DNA of 26,124 bases from JAKAFX01 sp043196285 (GCA_043196285.1 JBBYJL010000013.1:1-26124), one strand, 5' to 3'. Shown: positions 1-8,703, counted from the first letter of the stretch. A program made the numbers and translations. The notes: generated from the letters alone by a model not told the origin.

Positions 1-13
1 TTATGATGTCAAA

Positions 14-1189
14 TTGAATCTGATGAAAAAGATCACACTGGTGTTGCTTGTTGTCCTGATACTTTTCATGGGGTGGATTCTATATTCCTCCATGGTACAG
101 ACAGACATACCAACCTATGGTTCGTCGCCCTATCATGGCCTTCAGAATGGCCTTGGATCTGGAGGGCCAGGAGGTGCTGGTAGCGGATCTGGTTCAACCA
201 CTGGGCTAGGATCGATAGGGCTTCCGACCAGTGGAATATCCTTCCCCACAATAGGCAATTTTTTTTCTTTCCATTTACCTTCAATTGACGTGAATCTCTC
301 TTTTCTCGCGTTTTGGATATATTTTCCGCACTTTCCCCATCATCTTGGAGGGTCCAGTCTTAACATAACCCATCCTCTAAAGACAAATACAACAACGCAA
401 TCAGGAGGCGGTGGTGGAGGCTCTGGCAATGCATACAGAATACCTTTGCCACTTAACATATATCTCTTCCTATTTTTTGGGATAGTCATTATTGTCTTTG
501 TGATTGTAATTACCCAGGTTGCAGTCTTTAGAAAAAAGGATATCAAAAAGAATGAGGAAAAGGCTGAAGATGCCTTCCCGGATTTTCCCGCGAAAGTGGA
601 GAAAACTGTGATAGAAGAAGCTAAGGAGAAGATAAGATTCATCGAGGATATTGATACACTCCGACCCTGGGGAGAGGAAAAGATTCTCCTCGAATTTGGA
701 ATAGATAAAGATCTTCCATTGATCTGGGATTGCGAGAATACACTATCAGTCGCTAGTTCCGGCAATATCAAGATAATATCTTCCAAACATGGGACTGAAA
801 CGTACGATGGAACTCGAAGAGAAGTAAAGCTAAGTGAAAGATGCACAGGATTCAGTTCATCTATGGGGGATTTTAACGATTTCAAAATGGTAAGATCCGT
901 TGACTATGAATCTGAATCCATTGACCTTTTTAGGCTCAATTTCCTTTATAATGCAGAAAATAGATCAAGCCTTACGCCCTCTGAAATTATAGAGATGTCC
1001 ATAGCTTCAGATCCTTCCTGTGATAAAATTGCTCTGAGATCGGTCTTAATGCAATTTGAGAAATCGCTTTATGGAAAGAGGAAAATGAGCAGGATCGAAT
1101 TTGAAGAATACCTGAGAATGTTGATGAAAGGAAAGACCCCCGCTCTTGGTTTTGTATGCAGGAGAAATTTGAATGAACAGAGCCCTTAG
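14..1189 (+). CDS. Two-TM membrane protein with C-terminal DUF4129-like domain
   Basis: First gene of a five-gene operon with MoxR and DUF58. A hydrophobic segment at residues 6-25 and a second at about 148-172 enclose an outside-facing loop that is very rich in Gly and Ser (about 41-70 and 130-138) and carries several N-x-T/S sites. A charged cytoplasmic part follows. Residues about 320-372 (TPSEII, a leucine-rich helix, LYGKRKMS, then a last helix) resemble the DUF4129 tail found beside MoxR and DUF58 in bacteria and archaea. The family's role is not settled; it is thought to act with the ATPase on envelope or surface complexes. The start is either TTG at 14 or ATG at 23. ATG at 23 is equally good because the membrane segment begins right after it. 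Its end overlaps the next gene by 17 bases. DUF4129 assignment is by pattern only. Confidence 0.72.
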   Translation: MNLMKKITLVLLVVLILFMGWILYSSMVQTDIPTYGSSPYHGLQNGLGSGGPGGAGSGSGSTTGLGSIGLPTSGISFPTIGNFFSFHLPSIDVNLSFLAFWIYFPHFPHHLGGSSLNITHPLKTNTTTQSGGGGGGSGNAYRIPLPLNIYLFLFFGIVIIVFVIVITQVAVFRKKDIKKNEEKAEDAFPDFPAKVEKTVIEEAKEKIRFIEDIDTLRPWGEEKILLEFGIDKDLPLIWDCENTLSVASSGNIKIISSKHGTETYDGTRREVKLSERCTGFSSSMGDFNDFKMVRSVDYESESIDLFRLNFLYNAENRSSLTPSEIIEMSIASDPSCDKIALRSVLMQFEKSLYGKRKMSRIEFEEYLRMLMKGKTPALGFVCRRNLNEQSP

Positions 1190-2273
1190 AATAATTTTAC
1201 CTTTGACAAGAAAGGATTGGGTGATTAATGCCGTCCTGCTGGTAGTACTAATTATACTGGGTCTGTTCATTTTCTTCTTCTGGTTTGTGCTGATCCTCTT
1301 TTTTTCGTTCAGTGCAGTACAGGCATTAAGAAAGAAGGGTCAGATCGGATCAGAGACCAGTTTGAAAAGGATGTTTGCTGATCTTTATTTGTATCCATTG
1401 GCTTCTCCACTCATTTTCTTAATTCTGTTCAACGTTTTAATTGAGGGGTTCGCGATTAAAGATTATCTTTTGATAATATATCTCGCTGTATTTTTATTGA
1501 TATCTGGATATCTTCTCTACAGGTTATCCTACTCTCTAAATAGGAAACAGTATCCTTCCCACACAATATTCTTCGGTGGTCTATCCAGAAAAATCACTGT
1601 TTTAGGGTTTGCATTACTTCTACTCTTGTATTATTATACAGTATATCTGTCTATTCCTTTGATATTTTATTCCGTTGCTGCGTCTATATCCGACTCAAGA
1701 TTCATCCTCAGAGACTCCAGCAGCAGTATGGTGAAAGGTGTTGCATTATATTTCAAGGAATCACTTGATCGATGGTTGACCTACTGGGTTGCAATAGGTC
1801 TCTTTTTCGATGTGATTATTTATCCTAAGCCAGCTGTCTTCAATCTTTATATAATCACGATTTTTGTTGGTTTACTTATACTGATGGTTATAAGGGCAGT
1901 ATACAAATCATACAAAGTATCCTATCTTCTTCTGGAGGAAAAAAAAGATACGATATTCTCAAAACATAATTTCATCCCGAAAGTAGCTACGGATGAAACT
2001 ATTGGATTCCTGATAAATAACTCCCGGGAATTTGTTCTCGATGGAAAATCAGAGAATATTCTAGTTTCCCTATCCTATCTTATGACGCTTTACGGTATGG
2101 GATATCAGAGAATAGTATCTATACTGGACCCAATTATTCACTACCGTAAACCGGAGATAATCTATACCAGTACGTCTTTTGCTGAAAAGACTATCAACGA
2201 TGAAAGGGAAAGCAGGTCAATGATGCTCAGAAAGGTTATAGAGGCGATGGCAGGTGAAAATGTTGAACGGTGA
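1173..2273 (+). CDS. Polytopic membrane protein of the MoxR/DUF58 operon
   Basis: The first two thirds form about six or seven membrane segments (roughly 17-52, 73-92, 97-117, 141-171, 203-217, 223-242). A soluble C-terminal part of about 120 residues follows. I recognise no domain. GGAG at 1161-1164 lies eight bases before the ATG and supports this start inside the end of the previous gene. The gene in turn overlaps the start of the MoxR gene by about 20 bases, so translation of the three is probably coupled. Its position suggests a membrane component that works with the MoxR ATPase; that is inference from context only. Confidence 0.75.
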   Translation: MNRALRIILPLTRKDWVINAVLLVVLIILGLFIFFFWFVLILFFSFSAVQALRKKGQIGSETSLKRMFADLYLYPLASPLIFLILFNVLIEGFAIKDYLLIIYLAVFLLISGYLLYRLSYSLNRKQYPSHTIFFGGLSRKITVLGFALLLLLYYYTVYLSIPLIFYSVAASISDSRFILRDSSSSMVKGVALYFKESLDRWLTYWVAIGLFFDVIIYPKPAVFNLYIITIFVGLLILMVIRAVYKSYKVSYLLLEEKKDTIFSKHNFIPKVATDETIGFLINNSREFVLDGKSENILVSLSYLMTLYGMGYQRIVSILDPIIHYRKPEIIYTSTSFAEKTINDERESRSMMLRKVIEAMAGENVER

Positions 2274-3213
2274 GTTGAGTTCAGAGTATTCAGATGTGAT
2301 AAACAGTGTGATAGACAGCATTTCTAAATATTATGTTGGGAACAGAAAAAGCGTCGAAATAATTCTTGGTACAATTCTCTCTTCCGGTCACGTGTTGATT
2401 GAAGATTTTCCTGGCATAGGTAAAACATTTCTTGCGAAGCTTTTCTCCTCCGCCTTGGGAATAAAATTTTCAAGAATTCAGTTCACACCGGACCTACTTC
2501 CGGGAGACATCACGGGAACAAAAATTTACAAGCAGTCTTCAGGAACATTTGAGATCGCAAGAGGACCAATTTTTGCAAACGTTATATTAGCGGACGAAAT
2601 AAACAGGGCACCGCCCAAAACACAGTCTGCTCTTCTCGAGGCAATGGAAGAAAGCCAGGCAACAATTGAAGGTGAAACAATACATCTCCAGAAACCGTTT
2701 GTGGTAATTGCAACACAGAATCCCATAGAATTTCAGGGAACATATCCTCTTCCAGAGGCAGAGCTTGACAGGTTCATGGTTAGAATTTCACTGGGGTATC
2801 CTGATGACAGGACCCTTCTCCAGAGGAGAATCTCCTGGGAGAATGATGATCCAAGCTCGAGTATTGAACCTTTAATGAACGCAGATAAGATCAACGAGAT
2901 CAGAAGATACCTTGAAACAGGAATCACGGTCAGCAGTGAGATACTGGACTACATATCTTCCTTCTCCGCAATCAGGAAGGATGGAAGAGTCCTGGCGGGA
3001 CCAAGTCCAAGAGGGTTGATTTCCGCTTTGAGACTGAGCAGGGCAGTAGCCCTCCTGAGAGGAAGGGATTTTATTTCTCCTGATGACGTGAAAGAAGTTG
3101 CGCCATTTGTTTTATCCCACAGAATAGTGGTGAAACCGGATGTTCTCTTCGAAGAAAAAACTGGACAGTCTATTGTACAGGAATATCTTGGTAAACTGGA
3201 AGTCCCCAAATAG
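2254..3213 (+). CDS. moxR: MoxR-type AAA+ ATPase
   Basis: A MoxR-family AAA+ ATPase, a chaperone-like machine that typically uses ATP to activate or assemble metal-containing or surface complexes together with VWA-fold partners. Walker A is at 52-59 (FPGIGKTF), Walker B at about 110-116 (VILADEINR) followed by the family-typical APPKTQSALLEAMEE, and sensor 1 is in ATQNPIEFQGTYPLPEAELDRF at 153-174. Length (319) is normal for the family. The start is GTG 2254, ATG 2260 or TTG 2263. GGTGA at 2253-2257 could be the ribosome site for the TTG, so the exact N-terminus is uncertain by three residues. It is followed after five bases by DUF58, its classic partner. Confidence 0.95.
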   Translation: MKMLNGELSSEYSDVINSVIDSISKYYVGNRKSVEIILGTILSSGHVLIEDFPGIGKTFLAKLFSSALGIKFSRIQFTPDLLPGDITGTKIYKQSSGTFEIARGPIFANVILADEINRAPPKTQSALLEAMEESQATIEGETIHLQKPFVVIATQNPIEFQGTYPLPEAELDRFMVRISLGYPDDRTLLQRRISWENDDPSSSIEPLMNADKINEIRRYLETGITVSSEILDYISSFSAIRKDGRVLAGPSPRGLISALRLSRAVALLRGRDFISPDDVKEVAPFVLSHRIVVKPDVLFEEKTGQSIVQEYLGKLEVPK

Positions 3214-3218
3214 GTTGC

Positions 3219-4532
3219 ATGATTAAGGAGTGGGACAGGACCCTACTTGCGCTTGTTTTCATTCTGGGTGTTATAGCAGTAGTGGCCTTTATCTCTTCTT
3301 TTCCACCGCTCATTATCTCTGTCATATTCCCACTGATCTTTCTCCTGATAATCCTGTCTCTGTATTCAGAACCCCGGTTATCAGTGGATTCTGTTGAACG
3401 CGAGATCACAACGCGTACGAGAACTGAAATTGAACTCAGATTTACAATCAATGTCAATGGAGGTTTAGGATTCTACATAGTGAATCTGCCGGCCCCTGAA
3501 AATTGCACTCTGACGGGTGGTTCAAACGTACATCTAATATACGCAAATGGCAGAGCCCGCAGGATAAGTGTTTCATATAAAATGAAGATACTTAGACGCG
3601 GAATCTATAACTTCACCACGGTTGGAACTGTGTATTACCCTGTCAACGCTTCAATGAGGATATTGGAAGGAAACAGTACAATAGACCTGAAGATCAAAGT
3701 ACTACCGGAAATGGATGTGCCTGATCTACGTTCGATCACGTTTGCAACTGATAAACCTATACCAAGAGAACTACGGAGCACTTTTGGACCAATGTCCAAT
3801 GACTTTGAATCCGTCAGGACTTACCAGATAGGTGATTCATACAAAACAATCAACTGGAAAGCCACTGCAAGAAGCACCGCGGATCCAGGAATTATGATTA
3901 ACCAGTTTTACAAAGAGGGGTATCAGTCATTTCTGATGCTTATGGACATGGGCTACATTATGGTGAAGGGGACCGAAATTGAAAACGCGCTTGAGTATTC
4001 AATATCGTTTACCGTATCTCTGGCTAGAGCACTGCTGGCTAAAGGACAGGATGTTTCCTTCTCAACTCTCCAGTACTCAGAGGGGCAGAAATCAATGCTA
4101 AAGAAACTATCATGGAACCAAAATGGTTATCACGAAATGTTGCAGGACTTCATGGAAATTGAACGGAGAGGGTCTCCCAAGTCAAAATATACATTAGACA
4201 CAAATACACTTTTTTTCATCAGGAAAGAAAGACCTGCGATTATCATCCCAACATCTGTACTCGGAGACAATACAGGATATTTATCCACAGTGCTTCAGAT
4301 TCTCAGACCTTACACATCCAACATTGTACTTCTGGACATAATATCAGCGGGAATAGTCCTGCGTTATTCCGGGCTTGATCTTGGCAGGAAATTTGTTCAG
4401 AAAGTAGTCACTCCAACCAAGAGGGATATGTACAGAAGGCTGTCATCAGGTGCCACAATAGTATCCTGGGATCCTTCATCGGAAAAGATATCAAGCGCAA
4501 TTATCAGGGTTTTGAGGGGGATTGGACATTGA
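3219..4532 (+). CDS. DUF58 domain protein, membrane-anchored
   Basis: Two membrane segments at the N-terminus (about 9-27 and 30-49) are followed by a beta-rich, likely extracytoplasmic region and then the DUF58 signature at about 189-219: FGP, DFESVRTYQIGDSYKTINWKATARS. The part after it has a VWA-like beginning, LMDMGYIMV at about 241-249, where the metal-site motif DxSxS is reduced to DMGYI. Metal binding by a classical MIDAS is therefore doubtful. DUF58 proteins are co-transcribed with MoxR ATPases across bacteria and archaea and are taken to be their substrates or adaptors. The stop codon overlaps the TTG start of the next gene. Confidence 0.92.
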   Translation: MIKEWDRTLLALVFILGVIAVVAFISSFPPLIISVIFPLIFLLIILSLYSEPRLSVDSVEREITTRTRTEIELRFTINVNGGLGFYIVNLPAPENCTLTGGSNVHLIYANGRARRISVSYKMKILRRGIYNFTTVGTVYYPVNASMRILEGNSTIDLKIKVLPEMDVPDLRSITFATDKPIPRELRSTFGPMSNDFESVRTYQIGDSYKTINWKATARSTADPGIMINQFYKEGYQSFLMLMDMGYIMVKGTEIENALEYSISFTVSLARALLAKGQDVSFSTLQYSEGQKSMLKKLSWNQNGYHEMLQDFMEIERRGSPKSKYTLDTNTLFFIRKERPAIIIPTSVLGDNTGYLSTVLQILRPYTSNIVLLDIISAGIVLRYSGLDLGRKFVQKVVTPTKRDMYRRLSSGATIVSWDPSSEKISSAIIRVLRGIGH

Positions 4533-5131
4533 GATTAGTAAGTGTTAGTTTGATCGGCGCGTTTTTGATGTTTTTTCCATCATTCTCAATAATATTGTTG
4601 GCTCCGACAAGCCTTTCACTTGCTCTGGCAATTGTGCCTATAATAATGGTTACAACAGCAGTGTTGATACCAGGGAGATCTAGGGCTTCTATATCACTTA
4701 GATATTATTCTATTGTTCCAGTGTTCTTTGTAATACTATTTTCAAGGGGCTTTCTTGCAAGTCAGATTGCAGTTTTTCCGTATATTGGTGACACGGCTGG
4801 CATTATTATAGGTATAAGTTTACTATCCTGGGAATCAGGCCTTATTGTGACTCAGTATTCCCAGACTGCAGTCAATGCAAGATCAGTCCTTCTTGAACAC
4901 GGCTATGAAACGGAAGAGACTGAAAGAGAATTCAATATATTTAGAAACCAGATTCTCATAAACATATTGATCTCTGCAGCAATTTCTCTGCTTTTGTATC
5001 TCATACTATTTATAGTACCAAAGATCCGCACAAATGTATTCATACTCATCATTATTTTCCTAGTTGTATACATATTACTATCGAGAATCTTTGTGAGATC
5101 GAATCACACCAACAGTCATAATAACTCCTGA
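4529..5131 (+). CDS. Small polytopic membrane protein ending the MoxR/DUF58 operon
   Basis: About six hydrophobic stretches in 200 residues with a short charged loop (residues about 130-145). No recognised domain. The start is TTG at 4529, overlapping the DUF58 stop (TTGA). A strong purine run, GAGGGGG at 4514-4520, sits eight bases upstream and supports this non-ATG start. It closes the operon: a 170-base gap with a new promoter follows. A role in the MoxR/DUF58 membrane assembly is inferred from position alone. Confidence 0.7.
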   Translation: MRLVSVSLIGAFLMFFPSFSIILLAPTSLSLALAIVPIIMVTTAVLIPGRSRASISLRYYSIVPVFFVILFSRGFLASQIAVFPYIGDTAGIIIGISLLSWESGLIVTQYSQTAVNARSVLLEHGYETEETEREFNIFRNQILINILISAAISLLLYLILFIVPKIRTNVFILIIIFLVVYILLSRIFVRSNHTNSHNNS

Positions 5132-5226
5132 TCTGGGAACTATTCAATACTCGGTTAACACGGAACTACATACCTATTGGAATTGTATGAAAAAGATAAT
5201 ACTGTATCTCAAATGTTCAGTTAATC

Positions 5227-5238
5227 CTGTATATACAG
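5227..5238. promoter_or_regulatory. Palindrome CTGTATATACAG upstream of the transporter
   Basis: A perfect 12-base palindrome with TGTA and TACA arms separated by TA. It lies 16 bases before the GTATAC-type site at 5251-5262. The form resembles operators of GntR-superfamily regulators. Inferred binding site. Confidence 0.4.
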
Positions 5239-5250
5239 AAGGTTTATTGG

Positions 5251-5262
5251 ATCGTATACAAT
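5251..5262. promoter_or_regulatory. GTATAC-core operator before the MFS gene
   Basis: ATCGTATACAAT, a near-perfect palindrome with one arm mismatch. It ends 10 bases before the TATA-like element of the transporter promoter. It matches sites at the other promoters of the island, which makes it a candidate operator for the FCD-type GntR regulator encoded at 11967-12629. Confidence 0.55.
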
Positions 5263-5272
5263 ATTACAAACA

Positions 5273-5280
5273 TTTAAATA
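5273..5280 (+). promoter_or_regulatory. TATA-like box of the transporter promoter
   Basis: TTTAAATA centred about 26 bases before the ATG at 5302, giving an essentially leaderless transcript. No Shine-Dalgarno precedes the ATG. Confidence 0.55.
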
Positions 5281-5301
5281 CAATTTATTCTTGATACTTT
5301 T

Positions 5302-6681
5302 ATGGAGTTAAAAGGTATTGACAAATATGCCAGATACACCTCTAGGCTGTGGGTACTCCTTGTGTTGGCGCTGCTTGTAGGAAGCTTTCTGAATTTTTTT
5401 GACTTCTTCATAATCGGCTTTATCAACACATTTATCTCAAAACCGTGGCACGTTACGGTTGGAGACGCCACATGGCTCATTCTGGCATCAGGTATTGGAC
5501 TTGTCGTCGGCGGATTCGGAGCTGGAAGACTGATGGATTCCTATGGTAGAAAGAACACTCTTATAATCATGGTTGCGCTCTATGCAATATTTAGTATTCT
5601 TTCAGGCGCGGTCCCCACTGGAGACTGGCAATTACTGGCATTCTACAGATTTTTCATAGGTCTTGGCGTGGGTGGATCTTTTGCAATTGTATTTCCGTAT
5701 GTTGCAGAGTTTGCCCCTGCAGACAAGAGAGGTTTACTGGTTGGACTGGTTGTTGTAGGCACTCCAGTTGGAACGCTGCTGGCTTCGCTCAGTTCTGCAT
5801 ATCTTGAACCAATAATAGGTTTCAGAGGCCTCCTTTATGAAGGAGGGATACCACTTATATTGATTCCACTTCTGATCTTTTTTACTTATGAGTCCCCAAG
5901 GTGGTTAATCACGAAGGACAGAATCGATGATGCAAAGAAGGTAGTGGCCAAAGTATACAAAATGGACCCCAATAAGGTAGAAATAGATGTCAAAGACTTC
6001 GCAAGCTACAACAAGAAGACTAAGTGGCGGGAACTTTTCAAGTATCCGAAACCGCTTGCGACAACATGGATCATCAGCTTTACGTTGCAGTCTGTGTCAT
6101 ACAATTTCACAATCTGGGGACCAGCGCTTCTGGTATTTGTCCTCGGTATCAGTGCTCACCAGGCTTCTTATCTCTTCATATTTGTGTCTATCTCAGGACT
6201 TTCAGGAAGAATAATATTTGACGTTTTATTGGATAAGATTGGCAGGAGATTTGCCGGATTCTTTACTAGCATGGGGGCTGTAATATTCCTTGTGCTTGGC
6301 GGGGTATTCCATTCCTATGTGATAGGTGCAGTTTCCCTGTTCTATATTCTTGCGCTTATCAGTTACTTCTTCCTGGACGCAAACTGGCCTGTACTGACAG
6401 TGGTAGGCTCAGAAGCCTGGCCGCAGGAGGTAAGAGGTAGCGGTTGGGGATCTGGGTATGGATTTGGCGCGCTTGGAAAAATATTGGGTACTATAGTTCT
6501 TGCACTGCTCATAGGTGTTGGGATAACCATATCTCCAAAGCCGTCACTTGCAGGAGTCCTTCCAGTGTTCATCTTTTTCGGGGTAATGATGTTCATTTCC
6601 TTTCTTGTATTCCTGTTCATATCACCGGAAGATAAAGGAAAATCACTGGAGACAATAGAGAAGGAGCAATTAGGAAAATAG
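5302..6681 (+). CDS. MFS transporter, sugar-porter-like
   Basis: A 459-residue major facilitator with about 12 membrane segments. Signature motifs: GAGRLMDSYGRK in the loop between TM2 and TM3 (73-84), the YESPRWL motif at about 196-202 before the central loop, and the second-half equivalent LLDKIGRRFAG. These are the marks of the sugar/organic-acid porter branch of MFS, which uses the proton gradient for uptake. Substrate cannot be read from sequence. It heads a two-gene unit with the epimerase three bases downstream. Its promoter has two palindromes and a TATA box, so expression is probably controlled together with the downstream catabolic genes. It is therefore the likely importer of the substrate of the island. 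Confidence 0.9.
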   Translation: MELKGIDKYARYTSRLWVLLVLALLVGSFLNFFDFFIIGFINTFISKPWHVTVGDATWLILASGIGLVVGGFGAGRLMDSYGRKNTLIIMVALYAIFSILSGAVPTGDWQLLAFYRFFIGLGVGGSFAIVFPYVAEFAPADKRGLLVGLVVVGTPVGTLLASLSSAYLEPIIGFRGLLYEGGIPLILIPLLIFFTYESPRWLITKDRIDDAKKVVAKVYKMDPNKVEIDVKDFASYNKKTKWRELFKYPKPLATTWIISFTLQSVSYNFTIWGPALLVFVLGISAHQASYLFIFVSISGLSGRIIFDVLLDKIGRRFAGFFTSMGAVIFLVLGGVFHSYVIGAVSLFYILALISYFFLDANWPVLTVVGSEAWPQEVRGSGWGSGYGFGALGKILGTIVLALLIGVGITISPKPSLAGVLPVFIFFGVMMFISFLVFLFISPEDKGKSLETIEKEQLGK

Positions 6682-6684
6682 GCA

Positions 6685-7647
6685 ATGACAACGCTCATTA
6701 CAGGCGGTGGTGTAATAGGTTCTCACGCCGCCTCATTTTTACAAAATAACAGTGAGGACGTAGTTATTTTAGAGTTCAGGCCACAGATTGATGCAATGAA
6801 TAAGATAATTTCAAATCCAGAGAATCTGGTGATCAAGGGTAGCGTACTTGACCGGGATCTGCTTATGGAGATAGTTGAGAAACACGCTGTCAGCAAAATA
6901 GTCCATACAGTTGCGAATCCTCTCCTCAACGCAGGCGCACAGGACAATCCATACGAGGCAATAAATCTCAACATTATGGGTACGGCAAACGTTCTTGAGA
7001 TATCCAGGAAACTTGACCTGGAGAGAGTTGTTTTTCTAAGTTCCGCAACCCTTACAACAAATCTCCAGCCCGCGTCAGAAATAGGAAAAATGTCTGAGGA
7101 TAATATTCCGCGAACCACAAATATATATTCCAGCACGAAACTTGCATGCGAGAACCTAGGCTTGAACTACACATCCCTGTACGGCCTAGATTTCATTGCA
7201 CTCCGGCCGGTTGGGGTGTTTGGTCCCTGGACGGGCAAGGGAGGTGGTGGAAGGTCGAATATGATGAAAGCGCTGATTAATGATCTTTCAGATGGGAATG
7301 TTGCATCTATAAGTCCATGGGTTGGAGAGCTGGTTTACGTAAAGGACGTTTCCCAGTCCATATTCAAGGCTGTTACCAGAAAGAAGCTCAAAAGCAAAAT
7401 CTACAATGTGGGAATGGGAAAAATATATTCCCCTGATGAAATCGTTTCCATCATTGAAGACCAGTTCCCAGGTGCAAGGGTCAGTATCAAGGCGGAAGGC
7501 GACATGTTGAAGTTCAAGACTTCGATTCAGGCAGAAGCTCCTCTCGACCTTAAAAGAAGTGAGATCGAACTTGGCTATCATCCTCAATACAAAATGCCGG
7601 AAGCTTTAAGAGACTACTTCAACTGGCGGAAATCGTTCTCGGGATAG
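6685..7647 (+). CDS. NAD-dependent epimerase/dehydratase (extended SDR)
   Basis: An extended short-chain dehydrogenase of the nucleotide-sugar epimerase type. The cofactor motif GGGVIGSHAA is at 7-16, the catalytic Ser in FLSSAT (119-120), and YSSTK at 148-152 gives the Tyr/Lys pair. LRPVGVFGPW is the usual substrate-side element. The acidic residue after the second strand (E30) points to NAD rather than NADP. Start ATG is three bases after the transporter stop, so the two are probably one transcript. Next to a transporter and sugar-acid enzymes it may act as a free-sugar or uronate dehydrogenase rather than a nucleotide-sugar epimerase; this is inference. It ends six bases before the convergent ketopantoate reductase gene. 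Confidence 0.88.
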   Translation: MTTLITGGGVIGSHAASFLQNNSEDVVILEFRPQIDAMNKIISNPENLVIKGSVLDRDLLMEIVEKHAVSKIVHTVANPLLNAGAQDNPYEAINLNIMGTANVLEISRKLDLERVVFLSSATLTTNLQPASEIGKMSEDNIPRTTNIYSSTKLACENLGLNYTSLYGLDFIALRPVGVFGPWTGKGGGGRSNMMKALINDLSDGNVASISPWVGELVYVKDVSQSIFKAVTRKKLKSKIYNVGMGKIYSPDEIVSIIEDQFPGARVSIKAEGDMLKFKTSIQAEAPLDLKRSEIELGYHPQYKMPEALRDYFNWRKSFSG

Positions 7648-7653
7648 ACTTTA

Positions 7654-8571
7654 TCATAAGGGACTTTTTCTGGACATAGCTTTCAGGACGGCACATGATA
7701 GTTTGATTGTTGGACAGTTCATGCGGTTGTTCTCACATAGTTTCCCCAGGTATCCGAATAGAAATTCAGACTCATTGCTTCTGTTGTTCAAAACATCCTC
7801 TGCCAAAATGGACCTAAAGTCATCTCTCATTTCAAGGAACTTCCTTATAGCCAGATCCCTGCTTTTAGATCCGAGTCCTACGCCGATCCTCCTTGACACT
7901 AAAAAAGCCTCGTTTACAAGATTAATAGTAGAGGCAATTGCACAGTCGTTATTCTTAATTTCTTTTACTGTAGCAGAAAGAACTGCTGTCATGTTACATG
8001 CAAGATTAAAGAGATATTTCTCCCAGACAGACTGGAATACATTAGATTTCAATTGAACATCGAAACCTGCTTTCCTGAGCGTTTTCTCTATTTCATTAAT
8101 GATATCGAGGTTAGCTGAAAATTCGGTTCCAACAGTAATTGTTGGCTTCTGACTGATGTAAATGATGTTACCATCCTTATCCCTTCTTGTTTCCATTGAT
8201 ACTGAACCACCGATCAAATTCTCTATACCCACAAGCGGGATCAGATAATCGATATGTCTTATTCCATTCAATAAAGAAATAAACTTAGAACCCTTTTCAT
8301 TTAGCTTCAGTAGTGAACTTTTCAGAGACTCTAAATCATAATTCCTTACTGATATAAAGACTACATCGAAATGGTCGTCTCCAGTAACTGAAGAAATAGT
8401 TCTGACCTTAATATTCGATGCCTTGCCGTCTTGAATTATAGTGATTCCTTTTCTATCAACCTCGTCTTTCCTGTGTTCCCTAACTAGAAATGAAACATCC
8501 TGATCAGAATTTATTAGTTTATATCCTAAAAAACCCCCAACAGATCCGGTTCCAATGATTAGTATTTTCAC
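7654..8571 (-). CDS. Ketopantoate reductase family protein (ApbA/PanE)
   Basis: 305 residues. The Rossmann motif GTGSVGG is at 7-13, the NG of SLLNGI at 102-103, and K185, N189 and N193 lie in VWEKYLFNLACN. E267 lies in RSNESEF. These match the positions of the catalytic Lys, Asn and Glu of E. coli PanE, so an active 2-oxoacid reductase is expected. It could be true 2-dehydropantoate 2-reductase for CoA synthesis. However, its promoter carries the same GTATAC operator as the catabolic genes, so a role on another branched 2-oxoacid or a lactone precursor is possible. The start is GTG at 8571. A TATA-like box about 25 bases upstream and the lack of a ribosome site suggest a leaderless mRNA. Confidence 0.88.
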   Translation of the reverse strand: MKILIIGTGSVGGFLGYKLINSDQDVSFLVREHRKDEVDRKGITIIQDGKASNIKVRTISSVTGDDHFDVVFISVRNYDLESLKSSLLKLNEKGSKFISLLNGIRHIDYLIPLVGIENLIGGSVSMETRRDKDGNIIYISQKPTITVGTEFSANLDIINEIEKTLRKAGFDVQLKSNVFQSVWEKYLFNLACNMTAVLSATVKEIKNNDCAIASTINLVNEAFLVSRRIGVGLGSKSRDLAIRKFLEMRDDFRSILAEDVLNNRSNESEFLFGYLGKLCENNRMNCPTIKLSCAVLKAMSRKSPL

Positions 8572-8588
8572 GGAATAGGATCCATTAT

Positions 8589-8599
8589 AATATTAAAAA
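8589..8599 (-). promoter_or_regulatory. TATA-like box for the ketopantoate reductase gene
   Basis: On the minus strand this reads TTTTTAATATT, 18-28 bases before the GTG start. That spacing fits a leaderless archaeal transcript. Confidence 0.45.
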
Positions 8600-8608
8600 C
8601 TATTGCGT

Positions 8609-8620
8609 TATGTATACATC
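8609..8620. promoter_or_regulatory. GTATAC-core operator, ketopantoate reductase side
   Basis: Contains the perfect 10-base palindrome ATGTATACAT (8610-8619). Its GTATAC core begins 12 bases beyond the inferred TATA box of the minus-strand gene, the same layout as at 5251 and 8673. Confidence 0.5.
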
Positions 8621-8672
8621 AATCTCTGAGGGCAGATAAAGATGTAATGCTTTCAGAAACGATGTAAGACAC

Positions 8673-8684
8673 TTGGTATACAAA
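8673..8684. promoter_or_regulatory. GTATAC-core operator, cyclase operon side
   Basis: TTGGTATACAAA, palindromic except for one base. It lies 11 bases before the TATA-like element of the cyclase operon (14 from the GTATAC core). With the site at 8609-8620 it gives this divergent promoter region two operators about 64 bases apart, one per direction. Confidence 0.52.
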
Positions 8685-8695
8685 ATTACAAAGAG

Positions 8696-8703
8696 TTTTA
8701 TAG
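8696..8703 (+). promoter_or_regulatory. TATA-like box for the cyclase operon
   Basis: AGTTTTATAG region. The expected start of transcription is near 8722-8728, leaving a leader of about 20 bases that holds AGGTG (8734-8738) five bases before the ATG. This transcript, unlike its neighbours, seems to have a ribosome site. Confidence 0.45.

Noticed and set aside
1..17. End of an upstream gene (ATG ATG TCA AAT TGA at 3-17)
   Set aside because: Only five codons are inside the window, too few to call a gene, although an upstream operon member ending at 17 is possible.
340..885. 181-codon minus-strand frame
   Set aside because: Opposite the first gene of the MoxR operon; low-complexity proline run is the complement of the glycine-rich loop.
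5064..5073. TTGTATACAT resembling the operator
   Set aside because: Lies inside the last membrane segment of the small membrane protein (Val-Tyr-Ile codons) and is far from any promoter; likely chance. The same holds for GTATAC near 1899, 5954 and 19967.
7703..8056. 117-codon open frame on the plus strand
   Set aside because: It is antisense to the ketopantoate-reductase-family gene, which has clear motifs; the plus frame shows no domain or initiation signals.
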